Shown here: positions 46,612 through 55,954 of the stretch, one piece after another
How the letters are laid out: each line of letters opens with the position of its first letter
Numbering within the stretch: the first letter of the stretch is position 1
Origin: Lobosporangium transversale
Taxonomy: Eukaryota > Mortierellomycota > Mortierellomycetes > Mortierellales > Mortierellaceae
Assembly (NCBI RefSeq): GCF_002105155.1
Contig: NW_019028996.1
Location: 411,001 to 475,000, forward strand
Length of the DNA stretch: 64,000 nt
Direction of reading: 5' to 3'
The notes under the pieces: model-generated
Told to the model about the DNA's origin: nothing
What the model saw: only the letters and a program-made list of their open reading frames with translations
Database searches by the model: none
Made by a program: the position numbers and the translations under genes

Positions 46612-48214
46612 TAGTGCGTGCCAAAACTGATGCAATAAATTGCATTTTTCAACATTCATTCCTCATTCTCCTTCTTCCTCTTTATGATCTTCCCTGCCAC
46701 CACCGTTTCTCATTCTCATTTGTCTCACCTCCATGGAGTCTCATCGTCATCGCCATCAGTGGCCTAATTAGCATTTAATTGCAATTTGCTTTCAGCATCT
46801 CATTGCATCTATTATGGCAATTAACAACTTCTTGTTTTTATTTATTCCTGTTACTTCTCCTTTCCCCTAACGATGTTCCCTCCTTTAGCCTTATATAACT
46901 CCCTCATCCTCTTCGGCATACCGCAGTATAGTTTGTGTAAGAATTCAGGAGGGATATGTGTCCATACGTCTTGGACTCTCTCCCAGAGATCCTCCATATT
47001 CTTTGCCTTGTCTGGATAATGATCCAACTGCACCTTCATGTATGCCCAAATGTTTTCTATTGGGTTGATGTCAGGAGAGTTTGCTGGCCATTCCATGAGA
47101 GGTATCTTAGACTTTTGGATATAGGTCATTGCTATTCTTCCGGTATGAATCCTAGCATTGTCCTGCTGAAATATAAATTTGTCCTTATCCATCAAGTAGT
47201 AATCCCTGGACTTAAAGATATAATCCTTGAGAACGTCGACGTATGTTACCGAATCCACCTTCTCTTGGAGCCAGCAGCCATCGCCTGGTCCGTAGTAAGT
47301 TATACAACCCCAGAACATCATTTTGCCTCCACCGCCTTGCCTTGTCTTTTTGATATGATGTGCTCGTAGAGTTTTATCCCATCGATGCTTGTAGTAGTAC
47401 TTTCTTCCGCAGGACCCAACTCTGCTAAAGATGGTCTCATCTGAGAACATGACGTTCTTCCAGTCTTCTAGAGTCCAGTCCAAGTGATCCTTTGCAAAAT
47501 TATATCGAGCATAGATTTGCTTCTTCGTCAGATCAGGCTGCTTCTGTTTTACATATGCCCCCATATCATCCTGCATAAGGAACCTCCTGATGCTCGATTT
47601 ACTAACCTGCACTCCTTCCCTCAATTGAACAAGTTGTTGGCCATCTTTTAGGGTCTCCAATACACCCATGTCAAAAAATCTTGATAAAAGCTGTTTCGTT
47701 TTCTTAGTAACTTTGCAGGGTCGGCCCCCTCTCAGCACTGGAATACTTTCTTTGCCTCTTTTCCTAATCCTTTGAGCTGAGGTAACAGATATCCCTAAAC
47801 TCTTTGACACTTCTCTGGAAGACTTTCCCTGATGAAGTAGAGCAGTTGCATTTTGGATAGTTGATTTGGATAATGATTTCATGTTATGATAAAGATATGG
47901 CAGATATGTAGAGTGTCGCTTGGTGTATCAGTGGTGATGGTGCTATAAAGAAAGAATAAAGAATAAGAAAGAAGTAAGGGATGGACAAACCTGACATGTA
48001 CTTTTTACCAAAACTGATGCAATGAGACATGACTATACAAATGGCGATTATTCGCTAATTGCGTCATTGATGAGAACAGCGATGACAGTCTACGAAGGTG
48101 AGACAAATGAGAATAAGAAGCGGTGATGGTAGGGAAGATCATTAGAAAGGAAAAGGAGAATGAGGAATGAATGTTAAAAAATGCAAATTATTGCATCAGT
48201 TTTGGCACGCACCA
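46612..48214. mobile_element. Tc1-like element, apparently intact
   Basis: Inverted repeats of about 60 bp or more (T[A/G]GTGCGTGCCAAAACTGATG at the tips), similar over roughly 120 bp, with TA at both flanks (46610-46611, 48215-48216). An additional internal CCAAAACTGATGCAAT copy near 48008 suggests an IR/DR-like arrangement of transposase sites. It contains one uninterrupted transposase gene. Confidence 0.9.
46851..47882 (-). CDS. Tc1 transposase, DD34E, intact
   Basis: 343 aa, intronless, ATG at 47882. Two N-terminal HTH motifs are visible: IQNATALLHQGKSSREVSKS, then ISVTSAQRIR, followed by GGRP and the second HTH VQLREGVQVSKSSIRRFLM. The catalytic triad is Asp in MFSDETIFSR, Asp in FIFQQDNARIHTG and Glu in DINPIENIWAYMK, with 34 residues between the last two. 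The GGGGKMMFWGCITYYG glycine box is present. Length and all key residues are as expected for an active cut-and-paste transposase that targets TA. No disabling change was seen. Confidence 0.92.
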   Translation of the reverse strand: MKSLSKSTIQNATALLHQGKSSREVSKSLGISVTSAQRIRKRGKESIPVLRGGRPCKVTKKTKQLLSRFFDMGVLETLKDGQQLVQLREGVQVSKSSIRRFLMQDDMGAYVKQKQPDLTKKQIYARYNFAKDHLDWTLEDWKNVMFSDETIFSRVGSCGRKYYYKHRWDKTLRAHHIKKTRQGGGGKMMFWGCITYYGPGDGCWLQEKVDSVTYVDVLKDYIFKSRDYYLMDKDKFIFQQDNARIHTGRIAMTYIQKSKIPLMEWPANSPDINPIENIWAYMKVQLDHYPDKAKNMEDLWERVQDVWTHIPPEFLHKLYCGMPKRMRELYKAKGGNIVRGKEK

Positions 48215-48216
48215 TA

Positions 48217-48576
48217 TGTATGAGCTATTATCGCGTATTCGTCTTTAGTAACGGACGCTTTACTGCGTGTAAATGCCTTTTTTCTCTCTCCAGTTTGTTT
48301 GTCTGACAAGAATGGATTTAAATCGAGGGTATTGGGACGCTCACCGAATTGCTCTAATGAGGTAGAACTCCTTGGCTCGTTTCTGGGAGGAGTAATCCAT
48401 TGATATTCGGTAGGAGACCTAATAGGGGAGAGATCGGCTTCAGTGGGCAGTTGTGGCGATCTTCGAGGCGGAGTGAAGGGTGTGCCTGAAATCATTTGGT
48501 CGATATTTCCTTCGCTATACCAACCACCAAGATCGTTGTATGAGAGTAGGTTATTGATATCAAAAGGGAAAGACAT
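48217..48576 (-). pseudogene. N-terminal exon of the Sailor-like transposase
   Basis: Starts MSFPFDINNLLSYNDLGGW at 48576 and is Pro/Ser-rich (TPPRRSPQLP). It ends KASVTKDEYAIIAHTY at the TA where the Tc1 element begins. It would continue into NAIMNAPPAVQDW of the inverted segment. Confidence 0.65.
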
Positions 48577-49370
48577 TTTACTATCTGAAGATTGCGAATA
48601 AAGTAGGTTGACAATGAGGATGAGATCGAGAATGAGATTGAGAATGATGTTGCCCATTTCTCGCAAATTCTAATATTTCTAATTAAAAACGAAGATTGAA
48701 TTGGTTTGGTGGCCATGCATCTAATTCATTCCTTCTATTCAAAAAATATATGCATTTTTGTCTTCGTACGTAAATTTTTATTTTTCAAATTTTTAATTCA
48801 AATTGAGTATTGTAAAATATATCCAGTTTATGACTTTTTGGCGAGGACTCTAGCAACTCTATTGCTGCTTTTCATCCTTCTCAATTGGAAACAAAACAAC
48901 AGTTTTCTACACAAAGCTCGCATCACTCGGCTTTCCCTCAAGCTCAACTGCAGCAGGGCCGTCTCTTTTATTCAGGCACTGGAATCGCTTCTCCTAGCCC
49001 CTCCCCAATCATATCTTCACGTCCTCAGGCTCCCATCTCGTATTACCAAACGAGCTACCAGCAACAAGGTTCTCTTCAACTAGGACCCCTTATTCACCCA
49101 CAACAATATCAAGACAGATACTATCAGCGAGTCCCTTACAACCTTCCATCCCTGTACGAATATCCACGAACTCCTTATGAGCCAATCGTCGCGCCATGAT
49201 CGGCCTCTTTCTCAAACTCCTCTTTCTCAACCGTCGTCCACGACCGGCACCAGTAAACGTAGGCGCTTTGAGTTGAAGGAGGAAAACGAGGATGTGGGCA
49301 CTACAAAAGACATGAGGAAAACATTCTGGGCGAATCCAGCATGTTTGGCATTGGTGGATTGGATACACTA

Positions 49371-50992
49371 TCATGCAAAACTGATTCAATAATTCATTCC
49401 CATGTGCATTTCTTTTTTTCATTCCTAGAAACCGTATATGCATACACCACTCATACTTTGGTTTAATAAAGCTCCCGTCTTCTTCTACGTCATAGTGATG
49501 CGTTGTGACATTAGCTTGTCTCATTTGAATAGCTAATGACTTTTTTGTTCATGCAGGTCATTGAATCAGTTTCACATGTGGTCTAAAATGTTGCCCATGA
49601 CAACTTTTGGACGTCACTTAATGCCAGTAAAAAAAGGACTTTTCTCTCTTTCCTTTATGAACACTTGCTTAACTCTCTCTTAACTATACCTTCACAGAAT
49701 ATGAGACCCACTCCACAAAGGAAAGTCAACGAAGCCAGGAGGTTAATGATGGGAGGCATGTCTACTAGAGAAACTGCTGCTAGTGTTGGTATATCAATAG
49801 CGACGGCCACCAGGATCTATGCACATAATAAGGAGTACATGCCAGTCAATAAAGGCGGTCGACCAAGGAAAGTACCTAGAGGTATCATGCAGTATCTTAA
49901 GGTGAACATGAAACGAGGTACACTCAAGTCTGCAGTTGAGGCCACCGTCAGAGCCAACCAGCTCATACCAGCGGCTGTTTCTGAGACCACCGTTAGACGA
50001 CGGCTCAAGGAGTTAGGATTGACAGCAAAGAGGCGTGTACATAAGCCAGCTTTACGTCGACGGCATATTAAAGCTCGTTTGCATTTTATCAATTAGTATA
50101 AGGAATGGACTCTGGAAGATTGGAAAAAGGTTATTTGGTCAGATGAATCGAAAATAAACCGAATCTGCTCTGATGGCGTGCAGTGGATCTGGGACGACAA
50201 TCCGGGACGCCTCACTCGCAGGTCGGTGCAAGGCACTGTCAAGTTTGGGGGTGGTAATGTTAAAGTGTGGTCATACTTCTCATGGTACGGACCTGGATAC
50301 ATTGCAAGGATTGACAATAATATGGACGCACAACTTTACATCAAACTACTGCAGGAGGATCCACAGATATCGCTTGATGACTGGGGCCTAACTAAAAGCG
50401 ATATCGTCTTTCAGCACGACAATGACTCGAAGCACACGGCGAAGATTGTTAGGAAGTATTTGGAGTCAGTACATCTGACAGAAGAGGAAGGTACACTTCT
50501 AGAGTGGCCAGCACAATCCCCTGACCTCAACCCTATTGAACACATGTGGGCAGAATTGGATAGGCGGCTCTCTAGGTATCCGGAGCGAGCTAAGAGCTGT
50601 GATGAACTATGGGAGCGAATATCGGTTGAATGGTACAGGATCCCAGTGGGCTTCTGCCGCAAACTCATCATAGGTATCCATAAGAGACTCCAAGCTGTCA
50701 GTGATGCCCATGGTTGGAATACTATCTATTGATGTAAGGTTATGCCTCACAAAAGAATAAAGATCTTTGGCCACCGAATGGGCACATGTGAAACTGATTC
50801 AATGACCTGCATGAACAAAAAAGTCATTAGCTATTCAAATGAGACAAGCTAATGTCACAACGCATCACTATGACGTAGAAGAAGACGGGAGCTTTATTAA
50901 ACCAAAGTATGAGTGGTGTATGCATATACGGTTTCTAGGAATGAAAAAAAGAAATGCACATGGGAATGAATTATTGAATCAGTTTTGCATGA
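49371..50992. mobile_element. Second Tc1-like element with about 200-bp inverted repeats
   Basis: The ends are TCATGCAAAACTGATTCAAT and its mirror, flanked by TA (49369-49370, 50993-50994). The inverted repeats extend almost 200 bp (49371-49580 against 50785-50992). Each arm is bounded on its inner side by an oppositely oriented GAAACTGATTCAATGA, so each arm looks like a small TIR unit in itself. It is inserted in the SANT block of the host Harbinger ORF. Confidence 0.9.
49701..50732 (+). pseudogene. Tc1-like transposase with one in-frame TAG
   Basis: 343 codons from ATG 49701. HTH motifs (NEARRLMMGGMSTRETAAS, GRPRKVPRG) precede the catalytic part: Asp in VIWSDESKINR, Asp in VFQHDNDSKHTAK and Glu in DLNPIEHMWAEL. 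The only lesion seen is TAG at 50094-50096, between LHFIN and YKEWTLEDW; the frame is otherwise open on both sides. A single substitution from a sense codon would explain it, so the inactivation is recent. Whether it is read through or is a sequencing error cannot be told here. Confidence 0.85.
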
Positions 50993-52155
50993 TAGTGTAT
51001 CAGTGGATGACAATTACAAGAGACTTAATGCTGTCCGTCCGACACAAGGTCCTAAACCGATTGATGTTCGTAAAGAGATCGCCGTCCATATCAACACACT
51101 GTATCCAGACGTGAACTGGACTGAGGAGACCGTAAAATCAAAGCTCCAGTATCTTAAAAAACAATATCAGAAGGCAAAGTCCCTTTGTACCAAAACTGGT
51201 GAAGGCAACATGGACGGTGAGCCTTCCCTCAAAGCCAAAATCCTCAGTATCTGCCCGCCATTTGAAAAACTTGACTGTGTGTACTCTTCTAGTCTTTCCT
51301 TGAACTCTCCGCGTCCAATTCAATCGACAGATTTCACCGATCCAAGCATCTTTGACAGTAATGATGATGATGATGATGATGATAGCATTGTCGAGATTGA
51401 TAGCGAGGACAATGTCAAATTACCAACAGGTATATGATAGTATATTCTATATTGTGTTTGCCTATCGTATAATTGTGGCCAAGTTAATTCACTATTAACA
51501 TAGTGTCTTCAACAGCTAGTATCAATGCTAGAAGAATGACAAAGAGACGTAAAATAGCCATTGAAACTACATCTGCTGAATCAATGTTAGTGATGTTGCA
51601 AAAAGCCAGGAACGCTGTTGAGAAAGATATCATCGAAAGCAAGGAATGGGCGAACGAGCGCAAATCTATTGTTTCGAATAGAGAGAGTGCAGTCTGCCAC
51701 CGAGAGCATGTGTTGTTCAGCAAGGAAGTTGATCTCTACTCCAAGCACAAGGAGATGGATAAAAAAAAGAAGATTGATGAAGATGACTATGATCGTAGAA
51801 AGAGGGAGAAAGATGATACAATTGATGAGTTGAGAGTAAAGCATGCGATAGAAATGGAGCAAGTCAAGGAAAAGTTAGAAAAAGAGAAACAGCAAATCAA
51901 GGATAAGTTTGAAAAAGAGATTCAGGAAATCATGGAGAGGTTTGAAAAAGAAAGGCAAGGATTCATTGCAGAGAAGCAGCAAATCAAGGAAGAGTTAGAA
52001 AAAGATAGGCAAAAAGTCAAGGAAGAGTATGAACAAGAGAAAAAAGAAAGAAAAGCTGCGGAAGAAAAATACATTCCTCTTCTATGCGAAAATGCTGTTT
52101 TGAAGAGGGAGCTGGAGTTTGCGAAACAAGGAACTAAATAAAGAATACCATTTCA

Positions 52156-54054
52156 TTAGCCCAAAATGATATTTTTCAACGTTTCTCTCATTGCTTCTCC
52201 CATCCGCTTTTCCTCATTTGTTATATCAGCATCGTGAACATCGGGTTCGATGTGAGTAACATTGGCAACCGCGAGTGATGGCCCAATAGCATAGCCTCTA
52301 ACATCTTCGTCATCATCTTGGTATATCCTTGTAAAGTTATGTAGGACTACACAAGCCATAATCCAAAATGATGCATCTTTCATATCCCCTTCTGACTCGA
52401 TCAAGACTGGTAGACATGTCAAAGATTGCCACTTATTCTTAAGCATACCAAATCCATGCTCAATGATAACACGGACCACGCTGTGTTTCCGATTAAATAA
52501 GACTTGATCTCCTTGGGGATCTTTATAGCTTGGGACAACAGTTGGAGAAACGGCGTAGGCGCTGTCGGCAAGTACATATTCTCCTTTTTCAAAGAACAAA
52601 TCTCTTTCTGTGAAAAGGGTAGAATTACGATATGCCTGAGAATCGTGCATAGAGCCTACATACCCGGTGTGAAAAAATATGAAGACGCCTCGGTGGTTGC
52701 AGACGGCAGTTGCGCCCATGGTATAGTTACACTTTCGTGTTATCCATGCCTTGGTATCATGCGCTGGCGCGCGAAAAAGAGGAAAAAGAACACCGTCCAT
52801 TGCACCGAGCATCTTCGGAAATCCTTTTTCCCTGAAGCAGTGGCGTATCTCCTTCTGCCCGGAATTGGGCCAGACGACAAACTTAGAAGTAAGCTCTACA
52901 ATGGCTTTTATGCCCCGCCATGTATAGCCATGGACACTACCACGACCAGCGCCGAATAACAGCGCGCGCCACCGTAGCAATTGATACGCCCGAGGAGCCA
53001 AGGTGAAATAATGTAATTTTGAAAAACAAAAGGCTGTGGTCTGAATTGCAAGGTATATTTGTTTGTGTAAGAAGGCGTTTGAGAGTGTCTAAAGTTGAAA
53101 TGAGGAATGAAGGAATGAGCAATCGTTTGACGATTTCTAATTTCATTTCCTTGCTCCTCATCATTCGCTTTGAGAAACCTCATTCGTCCTTCTGGGGGAG
53201 GCAGATGGCGTGATCTTTTGTGATCTCTGTTTGACAAAAAGGTCCAATGAGATTTCTACATTTTGACATGCTATACAATTAACCGCCTGCATTCCCCGCA
53301 AAACATATCCTTATCCAATGGCTGCTTTAAATTACACAACGTTGTAGAGGCTCCATGACTCATTCGCTGATTATGGTTTCCATGATGTATTTGTCTCTTT
53401 AATCTTTACAAGAGAAAAAGAAAGACAGGTTGTTATAGCAGACCTTAGTAGGTCTCACGTGAGGTTTAAATTTTTTACCCTCAAGAGGTTTATTTTTTCC
53501 TCCAATCAATTACAGTGTAGCTCATAGAGAGGTTTTTAGTCCATTTTTCCTCATAGTTTTCTCTAGCATTCAGAGGTTTTTCTATTTTTTCCTCTTACCT
53601 CGAGTTATAACGGCAATAACCTTACCTTAAAATCTGGGGGGGAGTTGTTACGTACCGAGGCTTGGGAGTGCACCTCAGGTGCACTTCCATTTTTATTCAT
53701 AAGGTCAGAATATCATGTGACGGTCATAGAGAGTCCTTGATAAAAGGCTCTCGTTTGACAATAATAAAAACAACTTTTGATCTCCTTGACTTCTAATATC
53801 TGAAAAACATCTCAAATATCCTTAAAGTGCTTGGACGTGTATAGCTCCAGCACTCTATCGCGAATGTCGGCAGAAAAGGGAATACGAAGACGTGGTCTCA
53901 AATATCGACTGCCTCTTATATTTTCATGGGGTTGATTGTATTTCTCAATAAACTCCAGTTTAACCTGAGGAGAAAGGATCTCAGATTGGAGGATCGCACG
54001 GCACTCTTCCTCACAAGTCAATAGAAGACGTTGCCTTTTGGTGAGTTGAGACAT
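52156..54054 (-). pseudogene. HARBI1-like DDE_4 nuclease of the Harbinger-like element
   Basis: The N-terminal piece 54054-53812 (MSQLTKRQRLLLTCEEEC) is followed by an inserted LTR-like stretch, then the body. The catalytic part contains GAMDGVLFPLF, VGSMHDSQAYRNS, YVLADSAYAVSP and VIIEHGFGMLKNKW, that is, the D-D-E set of PF13359-type nucleases. Upstream, LGSSGVSIATVARA runs into LLFGAGRGSVHGYTW only after a frame change located in a GCGCGC run near 52962-52970, a slippage-type indel. The LTR insertion and this frameshift make the gene non-functional. Confidence 0.75.
53630..53808 (+). repeat. Probable LTR-retrotransposon 3' end (polypurine tract plus LTR)
   Basis: A G-rich polypurine tract (AAAATCTGGGGGGGAG, near 53630-53645) is immediately followed by TTGTTACGTACCGAGG, the usual junction into a Gypsy-type LTR starting TGTTACG. 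The candidate LTR would end near AAAAACA at about 53808, giving roughly 160 bp. The preceding 53240-53630 T/C-rich DNA is probably the retroelement's untranslated 3' region. No matching 5' LTR or certain target duplication is present. Confidence 0.35.
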
Positions 54055-54135
54055 GTTTCAGTAGGGGTTAGCAGTGGGAGTGGCAGTGAGAGTAGCAGTG
54101 GGAGAATGGGCGTGGGAGCGAGAAGAAGAAAAAAC

Positions 54136-54284
54136 ATGAAAAAAAGTAATTCGAATTAGAGAATAGGAATTTCGAATACAAAAATTTGAATTCGAATTTT
54201 TTTAGGATTGTATTCTCATGCACGATTAAACCTTAAAAATTGTATTTGAAAATTGTATTCGGCAGCGCTATTCCGTCTTGAATG
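54136..54284 (-). repeat. Right terminal inverted repeat of the Harbinger-like element
   Basis: Reverse complement of the left repeat at 44422-44571. The outer end is ...CCGTCTTGAATG. Confidence 0.88.
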
Positions 54285-55954
54285 TCACTCTGTGACAGTT
54301 TTACCAATTTTACTGCAAGACAATGGGTGCTTGAAGACTGTATTCACGACATGTGTAACAGTGCTCTAATCTTATATAATATTATAATTTAATTAGAATT
54401 AACAATAACATCAATTCGAATACATGTCTTGACTTTACACAAATCACGACGCGTTTCTTTCTTTGATCTATTAGGTCAACAACGCTTGTCATTTGAGGTT
54501 TCTCCTGGAATCTTTTTTTTTTTTTTTTTTTTTTTTTTTCATGGGGATAAAACGAACAACTATTGTAAAATAAAGTCGAGCGTTAGTGTTCTTTCCGATT
54601 ATAAACAGTAACAAAATATATTCAGTAGGCAGCAAACATCATGGAAACATTCCAAAAAAAAATACCCCAAGAAACATTTTGTCATGCAGGTACATTCTTA
54701 AAAAAAAAAAAAAAAAAAAAAAAAAGACATGTGGGGAACTTGTGGAGCAAGAAGTAACGCAAAAATAAAATATTGAGACAGGTGAGCATGCATATTGTCT
54801 TGTAATAATGTCAACGTGAGGCAACAACAATAACAATAATAATCACAAAAAAAAAAAAAAAAAAAAAAGGTGCATACAGACAACATAGGAGCACTCTAGA
54901 TCCTATTTATTTTAGAATATTCATGACAATATATAAAAAGATACTCATTGAAGGCACATACGACGAGAGTTTCTCATCAGGATGGCATGAACAGCGTAAA
55001 CATTTGTGTTATTAGAGTTGAATCAATTGTGCATTACTATTCGCAATCTTCGGCCAGAGATTGTTTATGTATTGTAAGAGAAGTCAGATAACGGAGACAA
55101 TGATATATCAGGATTTAAAGGTCTTCAAGAGCGACAAATGCCACATGGACATGGGGTAACTTTAAGTTGAAGTTTTTGGGTTGGGCATCGATCATCTCTG
55201 TCAGCACATCCCCATAGATTTTATTTTTTATTTAGTCGCCCCATAAATAAAAAGAAAAAAAAAGAAAAAAAAAGAAGTGCATGACAATGACTAATGGCCT
55301 TACTTACCCATATCCAATGAATAAAATGCCATGAACACGAAGTGCTGTTACCGCCGCAGATGTTTGAGAGTAGAGTTGGGCGACAGGATCTCTTAGTATC
55401 CGAGTCATACCCCGGCTGTCCTTAATTTGGCCAAAAGTCATTGTCAACAGCGATGCCAATGATGCCAAGGCAGAGTCAGCCAGTCATGTTCCCCCAAAGG
55501 AATAAATAAAGTTAATGGGCGATAAACCCACACAGCGACAAAGTCATGCCATGTCATGTTGTCATGGTTTCTAAACATGAATACATGGGTTACATGGATG
55601 TGGTTGAATTTGCGCACACATTTTATGGATGCTTTCTTGTAAACTTGGTCTACGACCTATTCTTAACACCCATGTATAAATATGTGTATTAAATTTATTG
55701 TAGTTGCTCACACACTTCATTCTTCATTCTTCATTCTTCATTCTTCATTCTTCATTCAATCGTTCTTCATTGCTCTTTCTTTTCTATTCCTTACCCATAC
55801 TTTGTCTTTATCACCCTTTTCTCTTCCTCCTTTTATTTCATTTCATTTCATTTTCACTTTCCCTTTTTATTTTTATCCAACCGTCAGATCAATTTTTATT
55901 TTTTTATTTCTCACCTAGTTTTATATATATTCTACCACGTAAATCATTTACAAG
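54285..55954. other. Intergenic, upstream of the VAP gene
   Basis: Contains T, A and A runs at about 54511-54539, 54701-54725 and 54847-54868, and A/T-rich DNA. About five TTCATTC(T) tandem units lie at 55718-55760, roughly 200 bp before the VAP start, in a pyrimidine-rich leader. No gene recognised. Confidence 0.5.

Larger units (their letters stand above)
44898..48850. mobile_element. Sailor-like IS630/Tc1/mariner element (TA target), carrying a nested Tc1
   Basis: Perfect 37-bp inverted repeats begin GAGTCCTCGCC (44898-44934 and 48814-48850) and are flanked by TA on both sides (44896-44897, 48851-48852). About 2.35 kb without the 1.6-kb insert. It encodes one long transposase on the minus strand, now in three rearranged pieces. 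It is inserted in codon 11 of the SANT-like ORF. Confidence 0.9.
44867..52141 (+). pseudogene. SANT/Myb-like DNA-binding protein of the Harbinger-like element, split by two transposons
   Basis: The start codon (44867) and first ten codons (MTNLQNTPSH) sit 3.95 kb from the rest. Removing the element at 44898-48850 and one TA restores the frame into SNSIAAFHPSQLETKQQ at 48853 onward. The second part reaches a SANT-like block (RKTFWANPACLALVDWI, ending at 49370), where the 49371-50992 element is inserted. It resumes at 50995 (NYKRLNAVRPTQGPKPIDV, then VKSKLQYLKKQYQKAKS). A GT-AG intron (51430..51503) leads to a long charged coiled coil (51504..52141, repeated KEKLEKEKQQIKDKFEKE-like units). Two one-base frame changes (near 49150-49180 and before 49370) remain, so the gene is decayed as well as interrupted. 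In Harbinger elements this partner carries the nuclease to TIRs and into the nucleus. Confidence 0.75.
44422..54284. mobile_element. PIF/Harbinger-like element, 9.86 kb including nested insertions
   Basis: The ends are about 150-bp near-identical inverted repeats (44422-44571 and 54136-54284, a few mismatches). They begin CATTCAAGACGG and contain a GAATACAATTTT-type word; a second decayed copy of that subterminal block lies at 44607-44665. The interior carries the two genes expected of PIF/Harbinger: a SANT/Myb-like DNA-binding protein (+) and a DDE_4 nuclease (-). Nested inside are a Sailor-like element (44898-48850), a Tc1 element in it (46612-48214), another Tc1 element (49371-50992) and a probable LTR fragment (about 53630-53808). 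Subtracting the two TA-flanked insertions leaves about 4.3 kb. The terminal target duplication could not be fixed unambiguously. Confidence 0.8.

Noticed and set aside
52574-53164. Plus-strand frames over the DDE nuclease region
   Set aside because: Shadows of the minus-strand nuclease, which has clear catalytic motifs.
44410-54295. A 3-bp target duplication for the Harbinger-like element
   Set aside because: No identical 3-bp words flank the aligned TIR ends; only a palindromic AT is shared, which is not informative.
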